Shown here in pieces: positions 1 to 5,144 of a stretch of DNA of 5,144 bases. The stretch spans positions 9,366-14,509 of the forward strand of contig DCFS01000283.1 in assembly GCA_002319875.1 (NCBI GenBank), in the 5' to 3' direction. The notes under the pieces were generated by a model. The model saw only the letters and a list, made by a program, of their open reading frames with translations, made no database searches and was not told the origin of the DNA. How positions within the stretch are numbered: position 1 is the first letter of the stretch; every line of letters begins with the position of its first letter. Both the position numbers and the translations under genes were made by a program. The stretch is from Treponema sp. UBA1798. GTDB taxonomy: Bacteria; Spirochaetota; Spirochaetia; Treponematales; Treponemataceae.

Positions 1-6
1 CAGTCG

Positions 7-51
7 GGATTTAATACCCTTCATACGCCCCAGGGGGCGGGGTATTAAACC
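7..51. repeat. Bulged inverted repeat (REP-like palindrome)
   Basis: The arms TTTAATACCC (10-19) and GGGTATTAAA (40-49) are perfect reverse complements. Inside them CGCCCC (26-31) pairs with GGGGCG (34-39) around a two-base AG turn. The six bases TTCATA (20-25) are left as a one-sided bulge. GG (7-8) can add pairs with CC (50-51) if A9 bulges out. There is no T-run after either end, so a Rho-independent terminator is not convincing. The form, a GC-rich core closed by a GGTATTAA arm, recalls dispersed REP-like palindromes mobilised by Y1 (RAYT) transposases; that link is inference from memory, as no transposase is present. It could equally be a structured leader or attenuator, since it ends about 20 bases before the Shine-Dalgarno of the gene at 81. 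Confidence 0.55.
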
Positions 52-80
52 TTCCGCACGAATAAATACGGAGTCATACT

Positions 81-311
81 ATGAGTGAAATCTATATTGC
101 GTACAACAGGAAAACTGGCTTTCGCAGAATACAGGACAAAGCAGGCCTGACCGGTACTGTGGTCAGCTATGCGGAATTCAAGAACCTCAGTGCAGACATA
201 GCGTCCGATTCTCCGGACAGCTACGGCATTATACTGAATCCTGAAGATATCAGGGATTTTATAGCAAATTATGAAGCGGACTCCCTGTTTTCCGATGCAG
301 AAAAAAAGTAA
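81..311 (+). CDS. Small hypothetical protein, 76 aa
   Basis: I do not recognise this protein. The ATG is preceded by GGAG (70-73) with a seven-base spacer, a good Shine-Dalgarno that fixes the start. It begins MSEIYIAYNRKTGF and has no signal peptide or membrane segment, so it is probably cytosolic. The sequence alternates short beta-like stretches (IYIAY; TGTVVSY; YGIILNP) with a likely helix near the end (EDIRDFIANYEADSLF), followed by a charged DAEKK tail, which suggests a small alpha/beta fold. There are no cysteines and no catalytic motif. Its stop is 30 bases before the next gene, an HU-like/DUF4469 protein on the same strand, so the two are likely co-transcribed and may act together. 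The strong ribosome site and this arrangement make it a believable gene rather than a chance ORF. A long reverse-strand ORF overlaps it but has no support. Confidence 0.7.
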   Translation: MSEIYIAYNRKTGFRRIQDKAGLTGTVVSYAEFKNLSADIASDSPDSYGIILNPEDIRDFIANYEADSLFSDAEKK

Positions 312-341
312 TTTTTCCATCACCATACAGGGAGTAATCTT

Positions 342-1085
342 ATGCCGCTGCAGGTAACGACAAGGCCAAACAATCTTACAACATCGGAAATCAGATTTCT
401 GTTTATCAGTAAAAATGCAGGTAAAATCACACTTGATCAGCTTCTCGATGAAGCAGCGGAAGCACACAGTACTGTCACACGGGCGGATCTGGCAGCATCC
501 ATCCATATTTTGATCGAAGTAACGCACAAACTGCTGTACGAAGGATTCAGAATTGAATTTCCTTTTGTAGATCTGTATCTGAAGGCCTCGGGTTCTGCTG
601 AAACCAGCGAAACGCCGTTTACACCAAAAAGAAAAAGTACCGACCATACATTCACCCTTCATGCGCTCGTGCATAAAAGGGAACAGCATATTTCTGCCGG
701 TGCGGTACAGTGGCTGCGGCGTGATTTCAACCGTTTCCGTTTTACGCCTTCCGTCAGAAAAGCAGAAATCTGGGAAGACAGTACCATTTATATTGAAGGT
801 AAAAATCTTGAGTTTGACAAAACCGACAGCAGAGACGGTATCTGCCTTATGACAGGAACCGGGGATGACAAAATTGTTCCGGTCCGCTATAATCTCGTGA
901 AAAATACGGAAATTATAGCATTGCTGCCGCCTCTGGAACCGGGTACGTATTCGCTGTATATTACCAACCGGGGAAACTCCGTACTGCAGCATATACAGGT
1001 GAACGGCACTACACCTGCCGGAAAAGCTGAACCGTCACCGGTACATGAGCAGCTTGTCAGTGATGATACGCCGCCGCGTCAGTGA
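342..1085 (+). CDS. HU-like DNA-binding domain protein with C-terminal DUF4469-type domain
   Basis: Predicted 247-residue DNA-binding protein. AGGGAG (329-334) with a seven-base spacer supports the ATG. Residues about 27-84 (KITLDQLLDEAAEAHSTVTR, then helix to KLLYEGFRIEFPFVDLYLKA) match the helix-helix-beta start of the HU/IHF fold as found in the HU-like group common in Bacteroidetes and some spirochaetes. Residues 90-126 carry FTPKRK and a second strand region. Residues about 134-210 (FTPSVRKAEIW, then IYIEGKNLEF, DGICLM and LPPLEPGTYSLYI) read as a DUF4469/IPT-like beta sandwich. The tail from 222 is Pro/Ser-rich and probably disordered. Proteins of this type may shape or mark DNA, but their targets are poorly known. 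There is no signal peptide. The gene follows the 76-residue ORF in an apparent two-gene operon. Its last nine codons already belong to the 22-bp-phased CAGTGAT array, which makes that array a candidate binding site; this is inference. Confidence 0.8.
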   Translation: MPLQVTTRPNNLTTSEIRFLFISKNAGKITLDQLLDEAAEAHSTVTRADLAASIHILIEVTHKLLYEGFRIEFPFVDLYLKASGSAETSETPFTPKRKSTDHTFTLHALVHKREQHISAGAVQWLRRDFNRFRFTPSVRKAEIWEDSTIYIEGKNLEFDKTDSRDGICLMTGTGDDKIVPVRYNLVKNTEIIALLPPLEPGTYSLYITNRGNSVLQHIQVNGTTPAGKAEPSPVHEQLVSDDTPPRQ

Positions 1086-1176
1086 TGGAATGCAATTTTA
1101 CCAGTGATAAGCAGCTGTTTTACCAGTGATAAAATCAATTTTCTTCACTGATGACATTATATCCTTCCAGTGATAA
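1058..1176 (+). repeat. 22-bp-phased direct repeat array (core CAGTGATRA)
   Basis: CAGTGAT starts at 1058, 1080, 1102, 1124 and 1168, and CACTGAT (one mismatch) at 1146, so six cores sit at an exact 22-base period. The two bases after each core are mostly purines (GA, GG, AA, AA, GA, AA). The remaining 13 bases vary, although TTTTACCAGTGATAA is identical at 1096-1110 and 1118-1132, and CCAGTGATAAGCAG is identical at 1101-1114 and 1167-1180. The first two cores lie inside the end of the HU-like gene, and the second supplies its TGA stop. Twenty-two bases is about two helical turns, so all cores face the same side of the DNA, as in operator or iteron arrays. A conserved core with a variable spacer favours a protein-binding array over simple slippage. 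It is not CRISPR: the period is far too short and the spacers are 13 bases. Confidence 0.8.
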
Positions 1177-1189
1177 GCAGACGGAAACC

Positions 1190-1328
1190 CCGTCAGATAA
1201 GGCTCACATCTTTCATAGTCTGAATTCATCGCTCCGTTATCCGCGGGCCACTGCAGTCTTATTCCGGAGCAGAGTGTCCGTTACCTGCAGGTCCGGACCC
1301 GCAGTGTTTTATCTGATTTAACCGGCAG
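1190..1328. other. Intergenic region between convergent genes, no gene seen
   Basis: This is the part of the gap between the + strand HU-like gene and the - strand aat gene that lies beyond the repeat array. It contains a degenerate CAGATAAG (1194-1201), which may be a decayed, out-of-register array core. It also has the 6-bp arms GCTCCG (1231-1236) and CGGAGC (1265-1270), 28 bases apart, and the palindromes CCGCGG, CCTGCAGG and GGTCCGGACC. I see no ORF with a start and ribosome site, no tRNA and no clear terminator for the - strand operon. Confidence 0.5.
1283..1310 (+). terminator. Possible Rho-independent terminator for the + strand unit
   Basis: CTGC (1285-1288) pairs with GCAG (1301-1304). 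After an A/C mismatch, GGT pairs with ACC around a CCGG loop (1293-1296). The stem is followed by TGTTTTATCT, a modest T-rich run on the + strand only. It could end transcripts from the two + strand genes about 200 bases upstream. The stem is short and interrupted, and the T-run is imperfect. Confidence 0.4.
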
Positions 1329-2060
1329 TTACAGGCAGAGCGGGCATTTCAGTCTGCAGGGCAGATACTCTCTTTCAAGTCTGAGAAACGCCGCCCGGCT
1401 GATATTGCACGCCCCGTAACGGGCCATATTATCCGTATACACCTGTGAATCGATAAGCCGTCCGCCGGCTGCGGCGAATGCACGGGCAAACAGTACAAAT
1501 GCGCTTTTTGCAGAATTATTTCTTAATGTAAACATCGATTCACCGAAAAAAACACTGCCGATAAGCACGCCGTACAGCCCGCCGGCAAGAATACCGTTAT
1601 CCCACGCTTCCACTGAATGGGCTATCCCTTTTTCTGCAAGAGTACAGTAGATATCCCGCATTTTCTTTCCTATCCAGGTACCATGCTGGCCGGAACGCTT
1701 CACCGATGCGCATCCGTTTATTACTGCAGGAAAATCTCTGTCCAGGGAATAGGTATACGGTGTATGCTTTATAAACCGTTCGAGACGGCTGCCGACATAT
1801 AATTTTTCGACAGGCAGCACGAATCTCGGGTCGGGGGACCACCACAATGCCGGCTCGTTTCTCTCTTCATCAAACCAGGGAAAAACACCCTGGAGGTATG
1901 CCGAACACACCATTTCTCCGGTAATTTCGTCCGTATAACCGATCAGTCCCTTCCGGGGATCTGCGGGAAGCGGAAAACGCACCGGCCTGTCATGCAGACC
2001 GGTCAATTCAGCATACATCACCCGGAGGTTGAAATCAGAATCTGATCCGGAACTATCCAT
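1329..2060 (-). CDS. aat: Leucyl/phenylalanyl-tRNA--protein transferase
   Basis: Cytosolic aminoacyl-tRNA-protein transferase that moves Leu or Phe from tRNA to the N-terminus of proteins starting with Lys or Arg, making them ClpS/ClpAP substrates. Counting from the chosen start (243 aa), family motifs are GVFPWF (58-63), WWSPDPR (73-79), HGTWIG (126-131), AHSVEAW (147-153), GGLYGV (160-165), FFGESMF (171-177) and IDSQ (203-206). Glu174 and Gln206 align with the E. coli catalytic Glu156 and Gln188. Length is close to the usual ~230-240. The start at 2058-2060 overlaps the clpA stop by eight bases (ATGGATAG), as in translationally coupled genes. An upstream in-frame ATG at 2132 would overlap clpA by 80 bases and is less likely. 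A start at 2018 would leave 229 aa and is also possible. No Shine-Dalgarno is visible before any of them. The C-terminus ends in an unusual cysteine cluster (Cys235, 239, 242). Confidence 0.93.
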   Translation of the reverse strand: MDSSGSDSDFNLRVMYAELTGLHDRPVRFPLPADPRKGLIGYTDEITGEMVCSAYLQGVFPWFDEERNEPALWWSPDPRFVLPVEKLYVGSRLERFIKHTPYTYSLDRDFPAVINGCASVKRSGQHGTWIGKKMRDIYCTLAEKGIAHSVEAWDNGILAGGLYGVLIGSVFFGESMFTLRNNSAKSAFVLFARAFAAAGGRLIDSQVYTDNMARYGACNISRAAFLRLEREYLPCRLKCPLCL

Positions 2061-4476
2061 AAATGAAACAAACGCGGGGATCACCGTCGGGTACAGGTGA
2101 AAGTGAAACCTGTACGGTTCCGCCGTCAGCAAGTTTTCCGAACAAAACCTCGTCTACGAGCGGGGCCGCTATTTTTTCATCAACCGTACGGGCTATATTC
2201 CGTGCACCGAATTCCCGCGAATAACCTGTATCGGAAAGCCAGCCCACACAGTCATCCGAAACGGAAAGCGTTACTTTTTTCGCCGCCAGACGGGCTGCAA
2301 GCGAAGCAATTTCTTTGGACACAATCGACCTGACGACATCTTTTTCCAGATGTCTGAACGGAATTACTGCATCGAGACGGTTGCGGAATTCCGGAGAAAA
2401 AACTTTGTTCACCGCCTCACGAAGGGAAGCGGCATCGTTTTCTTCTTTTCCCGAGCCGAAACCGATTTCCGGCTTTTCCATATCACGCGCACCGGCATTG
2501 CTTGTCATAATAATGATGCAGTTACGAAAATCAGCCCTGCGGCCCTGATTATCCGTAAGGAATCCGTAATCCATAACCTGGAGAAGAACATTATAAATAT
2601 CTTCATGTGCCTTTTCTATTTCATCAAGAAGGATAACGGCATGAGGTTCTTTCCGTACCGAATCGGTTAAAAGTCCGCCTTCTTCAAATCCGACATATCC
2701 GGGAGGAGAACCGATAAGACGGCTCACCGTATACTTTTCCTGATATTCACTCATATCAAAGCGCAGCAGTTTTTCTCCCAAAACGACGGCAAGGCATCTG
2801 GCAAGTTCCGTTTTCCCGACACCGGTCGGACCGACAAACAGGAAATTTGCTTCAGGTTTATCCCTGTCACGGAATCCCGCCCGGGCACGTTTGACAGCCT
2901 GCGTCACGGCTTTCACCGCTTTGTCCTGGCCGAAAATCTGTGCTCCCAGCGCTCCTTCAAGAGAACGCAGCTTCTCTTTTTCCCCTGTCGTCACCGTCTG
3001 TACCGGTACACGTGCGATATCCGCCGTTATGCGTCTGACGAGCGTCGCAGTGACAACCGGCCGGCTATATGTTTCCGTTTCCGTGCTGACACCGGTTTTC
3101 TGCCTGTGCCCGCGGAAGCCGCCCTGAGAATGGATACGCAGATATGAGCCGGCTTCATCCATAATATCGATAGCCTTATCAGGCAGACGCCTGTCGGGCA
3201 GAAACTGCATGGAAAGACCGACTGCCTCTTTCAGCGCCTCGTCACTGTATCTGACACCGTGATACGATTCGTATTTCGGTTTGAGACCTTTCAGAATCTT
3301 TACCGTTTCGTTTTCCGAAGGTTCTATAACATCAATTTTCTGGAAACGGCGCGAAAGGGCCCTGTCCTTTTCGAAAGTTTTTTTATATTCTTCAAATGTT
3401 GTCGAACCTATACAGCGTATCTCGCCCGACACAAGGACGGGTTTCAACAGATTAGCTGCATCCATGGCACCCGACCCCGTAGCCCCGGCGCCTACTATCG
3501 TATGGATCTCATCTATAAACAGTATTGCTTTTTTCTTTTTCAGCAGTTCATCGGTTATCCGGTGAAGCCGGTCTTCAAAATCACCACGGAACTTGGTTCC
3601 GGCAATAAGAGAGCCCATATCAAGGCTGTAAATGGAAAATCCCCTGAGCGTATCAGGAACATTTCCCCCGGCTATGCGCGCGGCAAGGCCTTCAGTAATT
3701 GCCGTTTTCCCGACACCGGCGTCCCCTACGTGGAGAGGATTATTCTTTATCCGCCTGCAGAGTATCTGTATCGTACGATCGATTTCGGCTTCCCGTCCCA
3801 CGAGTACATCAAGTTTTCCTTCGGCCGCCAGCTTTGTGAGATCCACTGTATACCGTTCCAGTGCGGATTTTTTCTGGGCTGCAGCCGGCCCCTGAGGGTC
3901 TGGAGCACCAGGCTCTTTTTGCTGCGCATAATCGGGAACAAAATCCTTTTCCGTTTTTTCCGGGGAGTTGTCATCCTGCTGCGCTATTTCGTTATATACT
4001 GATTCAATATTTGCAGGAAGGTTGCTCCCGGGACCGTTCTTTATATACCCGAGGACTTCAAGAAAATGCAGCCTGTCCAATCCGCCGGAACGCAGATAAT
4101 AGGCACAATAATTTTTGGTTTCGTCGAGCATGCTGACAAGCACGTCGGTTATATCAACTGCAGACTTGTCAGAGGAGACACAGTGATAAACGGCGCGGTT
4201 CATTATAGCCTGAAAACCCACGGTCTCTATGGGCTCAGCCGGCTGATTTTTCCCCTGTTCCGCCGGAAGTACCGGCACCTGTTTTTCAAGATAATCACTT
4301 ACATTGCTGCGGATACTGTCTACATCTGCTCCGCAGACAAGCAGAAGATCTCTTACAGGCATAATATCAAGCGCCGCTTTCAGGACATGTTCGGGCGTAA
4401 AGAATTCATGACGGGCAAGCCGCGCGTCTGCAAAAGATCTCGATAGTATTTTTGATAACTGTGGACTGATAGTCAT
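2053..4476 (-). CDS. clpA: ATP-dependent Clp protease ATP-binding subunit ClpA
   Basis: AAA+ unfoldase (807 aa) that forms a hexamer, takes substrates from ClpS or directly, and threads them into ClpP. The double Clp N-domain covers about 1-145. A long polar linker rich in Gln, Pro, Glu and Ala follows (about 150-205). The first ATPase has Walker A GDAGVGKT (251-258), pore loop TKFRGDF (294-300), Walker B ILFIDE (318-323), sensor 1 in IGSTT (356-360) and arginine finger region SRRF (375-378). The second has Walker A GPTGVGKT (549-556), pore loop GYVG (593-596), Walker B VILLDE (614-619), sensor 1 TSNAG (658-662) and sensor 2 GAR (757-759). IGF (671-673) is the ClpP-binding tripeptide, which separates it from ClpB. 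There is no ClpC-type coiled-coil middle domain. With clpS directly upstream, the ClpA assignment is firm. It is about 50 residues longer than E. coli ClpA (758), partly from the linker. It overlaps clpS by four bases and aat by eight. No ClpP gene is in the window. Confidence 0.97.
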   Translation of the reverse strand: MTISPQLSKILSRSFADARLARHEFFTPEHVLKAALDIMPVRDLLLVCGADVDSIRSNVSDYLEKQVPVLPAEQGKNQPAEPIETVGFQAIMNRAVYHCVSSDKSAVDITDVLVSMLDETKNYCAYYLRSGGLDRLHFLEVLGYIKNGPGSNLPANIESVYNEIAQQDDNSPEKTEKDFVPDYAQQKEPGAPDPQGPAAAQKKSALERYTVDLTKLAAEGKLDVLVGREAEIDRTIQILCRRIKNNPLHVGDAGVGKTAITEGLAARIAGGNVPDTLRGFSIYSLDMGSLIAGTKFRGDFEDRLHRITDELLKKKKAILFIDEIHTIVGAGATGSGAMDAANLLKPVLVSGEIRCIGSTTFEEYKKTFEKDRALSRRFQKIDVIEPSENETVKILKGLKPKYESYHGVRYSDEALKEAVGLSMQFLPDRRLPDKAIDIMDEAGSYLRIHSQGGFRGHRQKTGVSTETETYSRPVVTATLVRRITADIARVPVQTVTTGEKEKLRSLEGALGAQIFGQDKAVKAVTQAVKRARAGFRDRDKPEANFLFVGPTGVGKTELARCLAVVLGEKLLRFDMSEYQEKYTVSRLIGSPPGYVGFEEGGLLTDSVRKEPHAVILLDEIEKAHEDIYNVLLQVMDYGFLTDNQGRRADFRNCIIIMTSNAGARDMEKPEIGFGSGKEENDAASLREAVNKVFSPEFRNRLDAVIPFRHLEKDVVRSIVSKEIASLAARLAAKKVTLSVSDDCVGWLSDTGYSREFGARNIARTVDEKIAAPLVDEVLFGKLADGGTVQVSLSPVPDGDPRVCFIYG

Positions 4477-4784
4477 GCATTCTCCAATTCAACGCGCAAA
4501 GGGAACCCTGCTTTTCTTGCCTCTTTTTTTGTCAGTTCAGACCGGGTCGATGCGACATCGTACGTATAGACTCCGATAACGGCAGAACCTGTCCTGTGAA
4601 CTGTTTCCATCAGCGCGACAGCGTCGCTTTCCGATTTATGAAAGATAGACAAAAGAACAGTAACGACAAAATCTTTCGTTGTATAATCATCATTATAAAA
4701 TCGTACTGCGCAATCAGGAGGAACCGCAAAATCTGTTTCATTACAGACACCGGCCTGACCAGATACTTTATTCCAGTCACTCAT
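4473..4784 (-). CDS. clpS: ATP-dependent Clp protease adaptor ClpS
   Basis: N-recognin adaptor that binds destabilising N-terminal residues (Leu, Phe, Tyr, Trp) and hands substrates to the ClpA N-domain. Counting from the start at 4784 (103 aa), the pocket motif NDDYTTKDFVV is at 31-41. LMETVH (58-63) has Met59 and His63 in place of E. coli Met62 and His66. GVYTYDVA and the C-terminal PLRVELENA match the family end. Asn31 and Asp32/33, which bind the free amino group, are kept. Lys37 stands where E. coli has the gate residue Met40, an unusual change. An in-frame ATG at 4802 gives 109 aa. I prefer 4784 because a promoter -10 (4791-4796) lies between the two ATGs; neither has a Shine-Dalgarno. 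The stop overlaps the clpA start as ATGA, so clpS is the first gene of clpS-clpA-aat. Confidence 0.95.
   Translation of the reverse strand: MSDWNKVSGQAGVCNETDFAVPPDCAVRFYNDDYTTKDFVVTVLLSIFHKSESDAVALMETVHRTGSAVIGVYTYDVASTRSELTKKEARKAGFPLRVELENA
4482..4485 (-). promoter_or_regulatory. Shine-Dalgarno of clpA inside the clpS end
   Basis: On the - strand GGAG lies five bases before the clpA ATG (4474-4476), within the last codons of clpS. It fixes the clpA start and, together with the ATGA overlap, points to coupled translation of adaptor and unfoldase. Confidence 0.7.
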
Positions 4785-4790
4785 AGTAGG

Positions 4791-4818
4791 AATATAACAC
4801 ATTTCCGGAATATTTCAA
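4791..4818 (-). promoter_or_regulatory. Candidate promoter of the clpS-clpA-aat operon
   Basis: Read on the - strand, TTGAAA (4813-4818) and TATATT (4791-4796) each match five of six sigma-70 consensus bases and are separated by 16 bases. The expected transcript start, seven bases past the -10, falls on the A of the ATG at 4784. This would give a leaderless or nearly leaderless clpS message and fits the missing Shine-Dalgarno. If the upstream ATG at 4802 were the true start, this promoter could not serve it. Confidence 0.45.
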
Positions 4819-4846
4819 ATATAAAGAGCATATGCCGGAAGACTTC
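4808..4846. promoter_or_regulatory. Two GAA-N3-TTC dyads, possible operator
   Basis: GAATATTTC (4808-4816) and GAAGACTTC (4838-4846) share the dyad GAA-N3-TTC and have centres at 4812 and 4842, exactly 30 bp or about three helical turns apart. The second extends to the perfect odd palindrome GGAAGACTTCC (4837-4847). The first overlaps the -35 of the clpS promoter candidate, a position suited to repression. No regulator can be named from sequence alone, and short dyads in an AT-rich spacer can arise by chance. Confidence 0.35.
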
Positions 4847-4902
4847 CAGGGTACACAGTTTATATCACGCTGATCATGCCGCAAGCTTTTCAACTCCCTT
4901 AT

Positions 4903-4931
4903 TAGACAAAAAACAAAAAAACAGATACACT
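4903..4931 (+). promoter_or_regulatory. Candidate promoter of the rhomboid gene
   Basis: TAGACA (4903-4908, five of six to the -35 consensus) and TACACT (4926-4931, four of six to the -10) are 17 bases apart. The expected start, seven bases after the -10, is base 4938, the A of the rhomboid ATG, implying a leaderless message. The A-rich spacer gives no Shine-Dalgarno. The -10 match is weak. Confidence 0.35.
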
Positions 4932-4937
4932 GGTTAC

Positions 4938-5144
4938 ATGCCTCAGAAAAAAGGGTTTCATGTAACCTATAATGCTCCGGTTACACTGACATTTTCGCTT
5001 ATTGCAGCACTGGTTCTGCTGCTTGATATAAAAGTTTTCCAGCGGCACCTTGTTCCGGCTGTCTTTGCAGCCCCTGGTTGCCAGGGAAGCGGCTTTGCGT
5101 TCAACTGGAAAAGCCCGTTCGATTACGTACGTCTTTTTACACAT
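4938..5144 (+). CDS. Rhomboid-type intramembrane serine protease, N-terminal fragment
   Basis: Open from the ATG at 4938 to the window edge, in frame for 69 codons (MPQKKGFHVTYNAPVTL to FDYVRLFTH). Rhomboids cut transmembrane helices of membrane proteins with a Ser-His dyad inside the inner membrane. A short basic N-terminus leads into a hydrophobic segment at about residues 14-30 (APVTLTFSLIAALVLLL), the expected first membrane helix. After it come FAAPG, FNWKSP and FDYVRLFTH, the layout seen before the second helix in spirochaete-type rhomboids, where the conserved HxxxN normally follows. The catalytic GxSG serine and histidine lie beyond the window, so activity cannot be judged. The gene is divergent from clpS and has no Shine-Dalgarno. 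A - strand ORF over the same bases has no support. The family call rests on remembered resemblance of this N-terminal part. Confidence 0.72.
   Translation, partial: MPQKKGFHVTYNAPVTLTFSLIAALVLLLDIKVFQRHLVPAVFAAPGCQGSGFAFNWKSPFDYVRLFTH

Noticed and set aside
45..992. Reverse-strand ORF of 315 codons over the two + strand genes
   Set aside because: It has no family features and a cysteine- and aromatic-rich, patternless translation. It is antisense to two genes with good ribosome sites and, for one, recognisable domains.
1083..1176. TGATAA double stops placed in different reading frames by the repeats, suggesting a deliberate three-frame stop cassette
   Set aside because: Any repeat containing a stop with a period not divisible by three gives this result, so the 22-base period already explains it.
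1058..1189. CRISPR array or integron attC site
   Set aside because: The repeat core is only 7-9 bases with 13-base spacers, there is no cas or integrase gene, and no attC-type imperfect palindrome with conserved end boxes.
2061..2132. N-terminal extension of aat to the ATG at 2132
   Set aside because: It would overlap clpA by 80 bases, and the added residues only reflect clpA sequence in another frame. The ATG at 2060 gives the usual length and a coupled overlap.
3259..4002. Forward ORF of 247 codons inside clpA
   Set aside because: It lies fully antisense to the strongly conserved first ATPase domain of clpA and has no domain or ribosome site of its own.
4181..4190. A further CAGTGATAA inside clpA
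   Set aside because: A single isolated occurrence in conserved coding sequence without 22-bp neighbours is expected by chance.
4902..5144. Reverse-strand ORF of 80 codons at the right edge
   Set aside because: It is antisense to the rhomboid N-terminus, which shows a clear membrane helix and family-like sequence, and it has no support of its own.

Overview
The window looks like ordinary chromosome from a bacterium, most likely a Treponema-like spirochaete. This placement is an inference. It rests on the style of the HU-like/DUF4469 protein, the form of the rhomboid N-terminus, the ClpS and ClpA sequences and the moderate GC content. No rRNA or other marker gene is present to confirm it.

Left part, + strand (1-1328). 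A bulged inverted repeat (7-51) lies before a two-gene unit. The first gene encodes an unrecognised 76-residue protein (81-311). The second encodes a 247-residue protein with an HU-like DNA-binding domain followed by a DUF4469-type beta domain (342-1085). Both have good Shine-Dalgarno sequences and are 30 bases apart. The end of the second gene runs into an array in which the core CAGTGAT recurs every 22 bases, six times (1058-1176, one copy with one mismatch). A possible terminator hairpin for the + strand lies at 1283-1310. The remainder of the gap up to the next gene holds nothing I can name.

Middle part, - strand (1329-4818). Three overlapping genes, read right to left, are clpS, clpA and aat. 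They form a compact N-degron (N-end rule) unit. Aat adds Leu or Phe to proteins with N-terminal Lys or Arg, ClpS recognises the resulting N-terminus, and ClpA unfolds the substrate and threads it into ClpP, which is encoded elsewhere. clpS and clpA overlap by 4 bases (ATGA), and clpA and aat by 8 bases (ATGGATAG), so translation is probably coupled. ClpA keeps both Walker A/B sets and an IGF ClpP-binding tripeptide.

Right part (4785-5144). A divergent intergenic region carries a plausible promoter on each strand and two GAA-N3-TTC dyads centred exactly 30 bp apart. Both promoters would start transcription at or beside the ATG of their gene, which fits the lack of any Shine-Dalgarno there. The + strand gene is the first 69 codons of a rhomboid-type intramembrane serine protease, cut by the window edge.

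No tRNA, rRNA, CRISPR array, transposase or prophage gene was seen. The least explained element is the 22-bp-phased array beside the HU-like gene.
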